A DNA stretch of 64,000 nucleotides, from NCBI GenBank assembly GCA_034401135.1, contig JAWZSP010000005.1:4216001-4280000 (forward strand). Reading direction: 5' to 3'. The notes beneath the pieces are model-generated. The model was not told where the DNA came from. It saw only the letters and a list, made by a program, of their open reading frames with translations, and made no database searches. The stretch is from Volutella citrinella. Taxonomy: Eukaryota > Ascomycota > Sordariomycetes > Hypocreales > Nectriaceae. This document shows, one piece after another, positions 54,901-64,000 of this stretch. Numbering within the stretch: the stretch's first letter is position 1; each line of letters opens with the position of its first letter. A program made the translations under genes and the position numbers.

Positions 54901-57900
54901 GTTGTTTGTCGACGGCGCTCGCGTGTATGGCCATCGACTGTTCGGAATTCCCCCAACCGAGCCGACCTACCTGTGTAATTGGGACGTCTCGGCAGGTGCC
55001 ATCGCCGGTGAGTGCACGGCAGACTTCCTTACAGCTCTGATGAGGGGAGCGGCATCGCTGGCATACACCTTTGAGGATGTCGAAAACGCCATGGTCCCCT
55101 ATTCGGCTCAGATCATGTACGACATCACATTTGCTCGTGTCAATGTCCATTCCATCCGGGTGTGGCTGCATGTAGATGAAGCTGCCTTCCTCCTATCCAC
55201 GGATTCCATCGATATCGATTTCAACGATTGGGCACGCTCCCACTACTCGAAAAGAGCCGGCGTCAGCATTCCCAACATCCAAGTGTCATGCGTAAACGCA
55301 GAGTCAGCTGCACGCCAAAAACTCCGGCACCACCAACCGGTCGAGACTGAGGCATACTTGCGAACGTCTATCCACCTCGCTGTGATTGGGCGCAAGTTCC
55401 ATTTCTCGGAGGAGAGAAGCTTGCAGCAAGATCTGCTCCATCGCGAAGACCAACGGACCAACCGAACCGAGTTCCTCTTATTCCCAGAGTATATCAAGGA
55501 CTTTGTTCCTGAGCCAGTCGACCCTCCAGCTCAGGGCGCTCCCCCGCCTCCTCACCCCGCAATCCCGAATGAGGCCGAGGATGAAGAAGAATTACCTGAC
55601 GCAGACATGTCAATCCGCTCACGCAGACTGCGACACAAGAGTTCCTTCCTCTCCGTGTCGGCGTCAAGTAATGGAAGCATTGTCCGATCTCAGAGGCCAG
55701 ACAGATCTCGATCCCGTTCAAACTACAGTGGCTACCGAGACGAGAGATCCCTCTCGACAGGAGACAACCGGCCTGTCAGGGGATCACAATCCAGACAACC
55801 TGGCCAATTTTCCGCGGTTGGAGGAGGCGCCATGCACGCAATGGTGGCATTTTCCAGCCAATATTCAGCGCCTCACTTCCCCCTCCAAGGAGTTCAGCCC
55901 AACACTACCGAGGTCCCATTCCTGAGTGTTGAGGAAGGTGATGAGGACGACATGTTTGAGACGACAAGAGCGACATTGGACGACGTTGATTCCAACTGTC
56001 TCAGCGAAGACCACGCCTATTCAAGCATCATGGTTGAGTTTCCCTCGGGAATATCAGCATTCGCGAATCCAACGGCAATACGATATTTGGCCTCTCTCCT
56101 CGATGCTATAGAGCCCAGCCAGCCCGAGGATTTACTCGACGCCCTTCAAGTTGACGCAATGTCCCGAATCTTCGACCTCCAGGACGAGCGAAACACGAGC
56201 GGACATATCAAGGATCTCCTCGTCAGAATTCCCAAGGCAAATTTCCGGCTCTTGAACTCGGCTGCATCCGACCCCTCAGACTCATCCGAAGAACAAGATC
56301 AATACGACTTCATATTATCCAAAGTCGCCCTTGTTACTCGTACTACAACAAACTGGGAGAACCCATTCAAGGACGAGTCCTTGCACTCGCGCACTTCCCT
56401 CCAGTTGCGACTAGGCTCAGCCGAAGCTTCTGCATCGGAGCGTCTCTCATCGCTGCAGGAGCCCCAGGCGGCTGTCATGGGTCGCATAGAGGATGTCATC
56501 GTCTCCCTGGGCGCTAAGGATGTTCGATATGTGGATGCCGATATTGGTTCGATTGTGGGCAATACCGCCTCGGGCAAGATCGAGTACTTGGCGTCGCTGA
56601 TACACCGCACTGCGACTGTCGCAACTGATCTCGGAGAGCTGCTGTCAGACACCCTTGCGCGTCACCAAAGCCGTCGACAGTTCTTTACCTATCGCCTTCT
56701 TGAAGAAGGTGCGTCGACGAACGACCCTTCATTTTTGATCAGGCCGTCGGCGACGCTTCGATCGGTCCCAGATCACATTCGTACTTTTGACTCTTGGAAG
56801 CTGGCGATGAGACTGCGGCAAATCTGGACTGCAATGGAACCCGAATCAAGATCTGAAATCATCAGCCAGTGCTGGGATGACATTCCTCTTGTTCCTCCAG
56901 ATGCTGCAGCTGCGGTGATGGCAGCATTTAAGAGGTGGCGAAGCTGGGACCTGGAGCATTTGCCCGGGGCAATCCTCTTGAAGAACATATTTGGCAAGAT
57001 TGAGGAGCTCGATTCGACGCCGAGTGATGGTCTCCCTCTCATGGGCGCCTGCCGCCTCTCCGAGATGGAATTCGTTCTCGATCCAGGGCCCAAACAAAAC
57101 AAGATCGGCTTTGTTGATCTCTCTGCGAGAATTGACCAACAGCCTCTCCAGCAGGCTGATGGGCCAGAAAATCCGGATGACCAGACACCAGTCACAGTTG
57201 TCAACGTATGCTGTGCTGAAGCTGGAGTCAATTTGAACTGGGAACTTTGCGAGTTGGCTGAGGATATCCTGCGCCTCTATCAGAAATCTCGAGCTCGAAG
57301 CCAGCCCAAGACGGTGATCCCGAGGGTCAAGGTTAAATCATCCAGCGCGACAGCGTCCTTGCCTCCGATACATTTTGTTCTTGAGGTCACCAGAGGGTCG
57401 GTTGAAATAGAGACGATCAACCTCAACGCCAAGATGTTGACGTATGGACTGAAGACCTCCGTCCTCTTACACCAGGGCGGGCACGATCTCACACGTTTGA
57501 GCGCGATGGTGAACTGCAATGCAGTGACTACCAAACTACAGAGCAACTCGACGGTTCTTGGCGTTTCGCAGCTGAGAGAACCAGGAATGTTTGTGTATCA
57601 CGAAACACAAGAGACCGAAAAACTCTCGAGTCACATGGTGAAGGCGACTGCAAGCAGCCAGAGCCTGACCTTTGCCGTGAAGGAAGACCCTATTGCGCTC
57701 ATGGAAGTTCTTGACCTCATCTTCAGGGACGAGGTGACCCAGGTTTGGCGATTGAAGACGCAGTTAGAGATGACACCGACCCCTGCACCGGCACCGAAAT
57801 TGAGGGAGCACCGGTCGTCAAAGAAAATATCGGAGCGGCTGTCAAGCATCAAAGTTAACGTGGCAATGTTCCTAGATGAGTACAGCATCACGATTCCATT

Positions 57901-60900
57901 TTTGCAGTCTCTCACATACAAGATATCGGGACGAGTTGCTCGTGCAGCGGCGGTCGCCAATTTTGGCAAGGAGATAATATTCGATTTCGACATCAAGGAG
58001 AACTCGCACGAGATGCAGATCAACGTCAGAAACGAGCCTCGAAGCATCTCGCTCCTGCAAATCCCGCCCACAAATGGCCGCATCAGGAGCACCATGACCG
58101 AGACGGAGCACGAAATCTCAGTGCTTTCCTCCCTCGAGGTTGTCAAACTGGATGCTTCGGCAGTCTACAGCCTGCTCGCAGCGCTGAATCGCCCGCAGAT
58201 ATCCAGCGCCATCCAAGAGGTACAGGAGCAAAGCAAACTCATCAAGGCTCACATGTCAGATATATTTGGCTCGGAAGGGCTGGAAACTCCGCAGAGGCCG
58301 CCATCCTTGGTCCAATCCGTCCGCCCATCTCCAAAGATCGTTTACAAAGTTCACATGACCCTCGCCGGTTTACATGTGTTCGCCAAAACATCGCTGAAAT
58401 CGGAGGTTGAGCCACTTGCACAAGTGCTCTTCGCGTTGGATAGGGCTCATCTTCAGGTATCCAACAGGCATGAACCCAATGGGCCTATTCTACGGTATCC
58501 GGAGATGCACGTCAATCTCAGTCACATCGGCCTCGATATTCGACGCGGCCATGAGGGATCCATGAGATCCTGTGGAAATCTGGGTGTTGGTGTCACTGTG
58601 TCGGCAAGCTCCACCCTGAGCGACGACGGCAAAGAGAATTGGTCATTCAATTTTAGCAGCGGTGACTTCGAGTGCAATCTGGCGCCCGAGACTGTCTCCA
58701 CGGTCGTAGATGTTCTCGGCTACATGGGTGAGAAGATTAAAGATCTCGACACATCCAGAGAGTTGGAATATCTGCGGAAGCTGCGACAGTCCAAACCAAA
58801 GATCACAATCAACGATGGCGAAGAGTTGCCCGACGACGCGGACTTCATCGACTCCGTCCTGGCATCAGTCAAGTACCATTTCGAGCTTCGAAACATCCGC
58901 CTCTGTTGGCTTGTTGCCAACGGTCAGCGCGATCAGTCGGGCAGCACGGAGGATCTCGTCTTCTCTGTCAAGTCTTTCCAGTTCGGTACGCAGACGAGGC
59001 ATTCGGCGAGGCTATCTATCACGAACCTTCAAGTTCAGATGGTGCCCCCAGGCCAGGACATGGCCATACGATCGCTCCACTCAGCTCTACTACCGGAAGT
59101 CGTCTTCAATATCGCCTACATGTCCACTGCAACCGGCCGACGCTTGGCCTTCCAGGCTGTTGGCGAGTCGCTGGATCTTCGGCTGACGTCCGGATTCATT
59201 GTGCCCGCTGCTCTCCTCGCCGAGTCCATTCAACTGTCGATGAAGAATGTGCAGCAGGCGTCCATGCAATGGAACACAGGACTGGTGGAGGCAGAGAAGA
59301 AACCCAAGGACGAGCCGAAGCAAGTCAAGCCAGAAGCACAGCGAAGCATCTTTGGCAACAAGCGACTGGAAAACTTGCTCATCGACGCGGATTTCGCTGG
59401 TGCCGTTGTGTACATTTCCAGCAAGAGGGCAATGGACGATGCTGCGAAGTCTGGCCGGCCGTCTCTGGCTGGAAAGTATGGGCAGTTCAATACAGACGAC
59501 TCCGGAAGTGGTGCCGTGCTACGCAGTCCTGGACTGGCGTGGAAGTTCGAATACCGCGACGATGCTCAGGATGACCCTTCTCTGTACGGCGAGATCAAGG
59601 TCGACGCCTCAAGCAATATCCTGTATCCATCTGTCGTGCCGCTGGTGATGGACATGATGTCCAGTGTCAAGGAGGTAGTCAAGGACGACGAAGAGCCCGA
59701 ACCAGCAAAACAAGCCGAGACACCAAAGGTCAAGCCCAACAAGTCTGGGGAAGAGGATAACATTCTCACCGCGGACCCCAGTGCAGTGCTCGGCAGGTTG
59801 AAGCTGAATCTCGGTCTCCGCATCTGCAGACAGGAGTTTTCTCTGAGCTGTCAGCCCATTGCCCGCGTTGCTGCTACGGCGTGCTTTGACAACATCTATT
59901 TCACTGTCAACACTGTCCGGTCGTTGGATCAAGGCAACTTCTTCGCCATCTCGGGAGCCTTTACAAAGCTGCAGACGTCCGTTCAGCATGTCTACTCGCG
60001 AGAGTCAACCGCTAGCTTTGACATTGACACTGTTACCTTGTCGTTGATGAACAGCAAGCACGTCAGTGGCACCAGCGGTGTCTCGGCCATCCTCAACGTC
60101 AGTCCCATGGCGGTATCAATGAACGCAAAGCAGGCACAGGACTTCTTGCTCTTCCGAGAAATTTGGTACCCTAGTGAACTACGAGCCAACCCGGCGCCAG
60201 TCGCGAAGCTGGTGCCCGAGACTTCTCAGCAAGGCCATCTCGTGCAGCGCTACCAGCAGGTTGCAGCCACTGCGGCGTTCCCATGGACAGCAACCATCTC
60301 CATCGCCGCTTTGGACGTCAACATTGACATGGGACAGGCTATCGGCAAGTCGTCGTTCATGATCCACAAGTTCTGGATTTCGTCGAAGAAGACGTCAGAC
60401 TGGGAACAGAACCTCTGTCTCGGCTTCGAAAAGATTGGTGTCGATTGCACTGGTCGACTCAGCGGTTTTGTCGCCCTGCAAGACTTTCATCTGCGAACCT
60501 CGATCCAATGGCCCAAGCGAGAAGAGGCACTCAATGAGACACCCATGATTCAAGCTTCGATTGGTTTCAATGCATTCCGAGTCAAGGCCGCCTTCGATTA
60601 CCAGGCCTTCTTGGTGGCAGACATTACATCGTTCGAGTTCCTCATGTACAACGTACGCGAAACTCACGAGGGTAGGGGAGACCGACTCGTCGCCATCTTT
60701 GATGGTGAGGCTGTACAAGTGTTTGGAACTACTACTTCGGCCGCGCAGGGCATTGCTCTGTGGCAGGCTATTCAGAAGCTTGTGCAGGAGAGGAAGGAGA
60801 GCTTCCAAAGCTCGCTAAAGGAGATTGAGAAGTTCATGAAGCGCAAATCGGTTGCGACACGAAGCCCGCTGCCCCCGACCGCTGTTACCCCCAAGCTACC

Positions 60901-61711
60901 CCAGGAGGACACATTGTCGAAATCGCCCATTTCTCTAGACACGGATGTGGTGGTGACGCTGAAGGCTCTCAACCTGGGTGTGTTCCCAAGCACTTTCTCA
61001 GACCACCAGGTGTTCAAGGTGGAGGCGCTGAATGCGTATGCACGATTCGCCGCCAACATGGAACAGAGACGCATTCACAGTGTCCTCAGGATGACGCTCG
61101 GGCAATTCCGAGTCGGTTTAGCCGGGGTCAGAAACGTGGAAGCGCCCAAGACGCTGAGCGAGATATCCATCGAGGATGTCGTCCAGCGAGCCACTGGTTC
61201 GCGCGGAGGAACGATCCTTAACGTGCCACAGGTGTCGGCAGTGATGGAGACGTGGCAAAAGCCGCGGGGCAACCAGATCGACTACATCTTCAAGAGCGCG
61301 TTCGAGGGCAAGGTGGAGGTGGGATGGAACTTCTCACGCGTCAGCTACATCCGGGGCATGTTTGCCAACCACACGCAGTCGCTGGAGCAGGTCTGGGGCA
61401 AGGAGATCCCGCTGACAGCCGTCAAGATCCGCGGCGTGCCGGACGGTGCGTCGGAGAAGAAGGGCGAGCAGCAAAAGATCACGGCCGAGGTCAACGTACC
61501 GCAGTCGCGGTACGACTACATCGCGCTAGAGCCGCCCATCATCGAGACGCCCCAGCTGCGCGACATGGGTGAGGCCACGCCGCCGCTCGAGTGGATCGGC
61601 CTACACCGCGACAGGCTTCCCAACCTGACGCACCAGATCGTGATTGTGACACTTCTGGAGCTAGCGGGCGAGGTCGAGGACGCATATTCCAAGATTCTAG
61701 GTTCGTCGTGA
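51994..61711 (+). CDS. CSF1: Csf1-type bridge-like lipid transfer protein
   Basis: Two exons, 51994-52067 and 52147-61711, give 3212 residues. Exon 1 (MNNTLLLGLHDVLAPRDEWR to FN) is joined through a split Tyr codon to KFLIYVLICGVLAVFFLLYF, the membrane anchor. The intron is 79 nt (GTACGC, CTAACC, CTGCCCAG). Next comes the conserved Csf1 N-terminus: FNRAFGSIVSYAVRTWTWHR, YIDIGAIQISLLGGRIFF and YHGVNETFMVQHGYITWRYW. The rest is a long run of beta-rich segments with acidic, low-complexity linkers (around residues 205-260 and 1170-1300). Csf1 is the fungal member of the VPS13-like bridge proteins. It spans ER contact sites, moves lipids, and in yeast supports cold growth, fermentation and GPI-anchor lipid supply. 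The second exon is open for 9.5 kb. Confidence 0.95.
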
Positions 61712-62080
61712 GGCGCGAGACGACGCTCACTTAGGATGGGGAAGGGGGGGATGACGCCCGCGCGGCGAGTGAGTCATTCGGTGATGATGTAATCCGGTGC
61801 AGCATATATCACGGCGCCAATGCACATACAACATACACAAGCGAGGCGCTTTTGTCTTTATTTCGGGACTCGGGGTTACGGAGCGTATTCTAAAAGAGAT
61901 TATCAAAGCATATAGCGGCGAGAATTGCTAAGCGGTGTTTCGAGTGTCAACCTTGGCCTTCCATTCCTCTACCGTGCGGCGCACTGACTGGCTCAGGATC
62001 GCATTCCGTATTGGTTTTGTCTAGATGGACGCTGAAGAGTGGGCTTTGTAGAGTGTACATCGTGTTGCCGTCGTCGTGTG
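61712..62080. other. Intergenic region between convergent genes
   Basis: 369 bases between the stop codons of CSF1 and the F-box-type gene. It begins with a G-run (about 61740-61750). Nothing else is seen. Confidence 0.5.
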
Positions 62081-64000
62081 TCAGTTTTGTTCAGGGGGCG
62101 CGCCCAGTGCCACCATGGGCTGGGCTTGGTCATCTTGTTCACAAGGCATCGATATCAAGCCCAGGTCCGGGAGGAAGTGGTCCTGCCCGAGCGTCTTGGC
62201 GCAGTCTGGTCCCTGTGACCACGGAATGGCGGAGAATAGCCCAATGAGCCTGCATCCTTCCGGAGGCTCAAGGGTTCTCCATCCTTGGTCGGCCACCCTC
62301 CAGGCATCGTAGAGTATCGTCACATCGCGCCCGAAATTGGTACGTAGCTATTCCGTCTCAACATTAGCACACGAAGCAACATCAAGCAGTGAAATAGGCG
62401 GCGTACACGAAGCCCTACTAGTTCGTCAAAAGTACCTCCAACGCAGAAGAAGGGCGCTGGAACCATAATGGCTGTAATCTCCTCGCCTCCGGGGCCGTTG
62501 ATGTTTATGGAGAGGTGCGGGTGGAAATCTTCGTCGTCTTTGCAATGCGTTTTTCTGTATATCTCGTCGAACGGGCCTCTGCGTCCCAGGACACAGTTCA
62601 TTGAAGGGTCAGTGTAGCGGAATCCGAGTCCGACGATGTGGCGTTTGCTACAGGCCCAGACGACGATTTCGACGAGGCTGGAAAGCCTCTCGCCTTGCAT
62701 CCCACCAAAGAAAAGGGTCGTGTAGGGCCATTCAAAGCCGTGTCCTCTGCTTGGGTCATCGGTGTGGTATTTGTAGATCAGGCTGGCTGGGGGCACTTCG
62801 GGATACCAAAGACACCCGTGTTGCCAGTCTGTAAACTCTGGCATCACAAGGCCGTTTTGTGTCCAATACTCTACTTCCAGGTCCTTATTGCGTCCCAAAG
62901 AGACGAGCTTCAATGCCTAGAGGCAGTTAGCACGTGGCCATCATGACAACTATGGATAGAAGGCCTCCTTACATCAAAGCTGGCTCTGATCGCAAAGATA
63001 CCTTGCGGCCGGGCGAGGTGCCACTTAGGGAACCCCGCGTGCTCGCCGACCCACGGGGTCATTGTGCCGTCCTCAGATACAACAGATATTCCTCTGACGC
63101 CGGGCTTATCCATGGCGAGCCAGAACCCCTGTATGCGGTGGCCTATGGGAAGCTGGATATCAACGCTCTGCCCAGGGTGTAAATACCCTATAGCGTACTG
63201 CTGGCTGTCCATGTCAACCAACTCCAGACCAGAAACAAACCTTGCGCCGCAAGTATTGACAAAGAACACGCGTAGAGAACGAAGATCAAGAGTCTGGGGA
63301 AATTCGAGTGCTCGGGTCCGCAAGGCCCTGGAGCCGGAAAGGAAGTCTTGATCTGGTGGATGGGTATCGTGAACGGCGTCAGTCCAAGAAAATTCTGGGA
63401 GGCTGAGGCCAAATTCGCCCTCGGGGCAGTCGTCAAACCAGGTGTCCATAGGCACACCTGTACAATCAATGCCTTCCATCTCAGAAAGCAATCCCTTGAT
63501 TTGTTTGGAGAGGCCCCAGAGGTGCTTCCGGTTCTCCATATTGGGATTGTTTTGTTCCCAGGCAGGAATGGAGAAGTACAACGCCCTCCATGATTCAGGA
63601 GAATGTTGAACAGCTTCGAATACGTATTCGTACTCTCTTCCTTCGTAGAAACGTGACTTCCAAAACTCTTCGGGCAGACTGATTGACGCAAAAGCGCGAG
63701 ATGCTAGTCTGACGGATGGTATATCGCGCGTCGGGAGGGCGATGGCAATTAGTTGCACGAGCTCTGGCGGGAGGCGAGCGAACACATCCCTGCCCTGTAT
63801 TGAACGGTCGCCGCCAAGTTGAGCAACATACGAATGACCCTTGGCACTGTCCCGGCCAGGCTCGGGAAGTCTTAGGACCTTAAACGGGTCTGCCTGGTAG
63901 GGGACGAACATGGTCGATTCGCTGAGGCTGATCGCCGGTGCGGCGCCTCCATAATTGTGTCCCCAATCCAATACTGCACCGCTCTCACTGAAAAACGGCA
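62081..64000 (-). CDS. F-box-type protein (5' end beyond the window)
   Basis: Three visible exons on the minus strand: 64000 (open) to 62973, 62916-62419 and 62347-62081, about 597 residues. Joints are phase 0: GAT|GTAAGG..CCTCTAG|GCA gives RASFDALKLVSLG, and CTA|GTAGGG..GGAATAG|CTA gives TFDELLRTNFGRDV. The frame stays open to base 64000, so the true start is outside. VFARLPPELVQLIAIALPTR with SVRLASRAFA is an F-box-like helix pair. It is followed by EFWKSRF and a large C-terminal region seen in fungal F-box proteins of the DUF7600 type (RGISVVSEDGTMTPWVGEHA, IVGLGFRYTD). A role as substrate adaptor of an SCF ubiquitin ligase is family inference. Its target is unknown. Confidence 0.75.

Noticed and set aside
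1..64000. tRNA genes, transposons, secondary-metabolite cluster
   Set aside because: I looked for B-box-like words, terminal repeats, transposase/reverse transcriptase motifs and PKS/NRPS/terpene-type core enzymes and saw none; a tRNAscan and RepeatMasker run would settle it.

Overview
The window is nuclear DNA of a filamentous ascomycete. Coding regions are GC-rich and carry short (about 50-130 nt) GT..AG introns, often with a CTAAC/CTGAC-type branch site just before the 3' splice site. Several products are typical of Pezizomycotina: the Prm10/ThrE-type membrane protein, the DUF7053-type protein, Erg6, Csf1, and the divergent SNO/SNZ vitamin B6 pair. A sordariomycete, perhaps a member of the Hypocreales, is my inference from protein style; no rRNA or other marker is present to fix it. 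I found no tRNA, rRNA, transposon, CRISPR array or biosynthetic gene cluster.

Layout. 1-16 kb is gene-poor: a ThrE-type membrane protein (minus, runs off the left edge), a sulfotransferase-fold protein (plus), a DapA-type aldolase (plus) and an M20 carboxypeptidase (minus), separated by gene-free stretches of 2.6-4.1 kb. 15.8-20 kb has an archaemetzincin-like protein whose zinc-binding motif is destroyed and an MFS hexose-type transporter with six exons (both minus). 22-28 kb has a C2H2 zinc-finger protein, a tiny mitochondrial-type membrane protein and an ankyrin protein (all plus). 27.4-30.8 kb has the two subunits of pyridoxal 5'-phosphate synthase, divergently transcribed. 31-41 kb has a DsbA/FrnE-type thioredoxin-fold protein convergent with an ACC-deaminase-like enzyme, an extended SDR, a TDT-family anion/dicarboxylate transporter, a mitochondrial-type P-loop ATPase and a classical SDR. 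42-43.2 kb holds a broken gene of unknown family. 45-64 kb has a DUF7053-type protein, sterol C-24 methyltransferase (Erg6), a seven-TM Ost-alpha/TMEM184 protein divergent from the roughly 3200-residue lipid-transfer protein Csf1, and an F-box-type protein running off the right edge.

How the genes relate. Only the PLP synthase pair is clearly a functional unit: the glutaminase subunit feeds ammonia to the synthase subunit, and both could be driven from one 1.6-kb intergenic region. That region carries four 11-bp head-to-tail repeats. The ACC-deaminase-like enzyme is PLP-dependent, but I see no further link. The rest look like ordinary housekeeping and accessory genes in mixed orientation.

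The most interesting observations are the intact archaemetzincin-like gene with its catalytic histidines replaced (about 16.35 kb), the multiply broken gene at 42-43.2 kb, the helically phased repeats between the PLP synthase genes, a 15-bp minisatellite inside the second ERG6 intron, and an in-frame, stop-free 51-nt intron in the sugar transporter. All exon boundaries were deduced by eye from reading frame and splice motifs, without transcript data.
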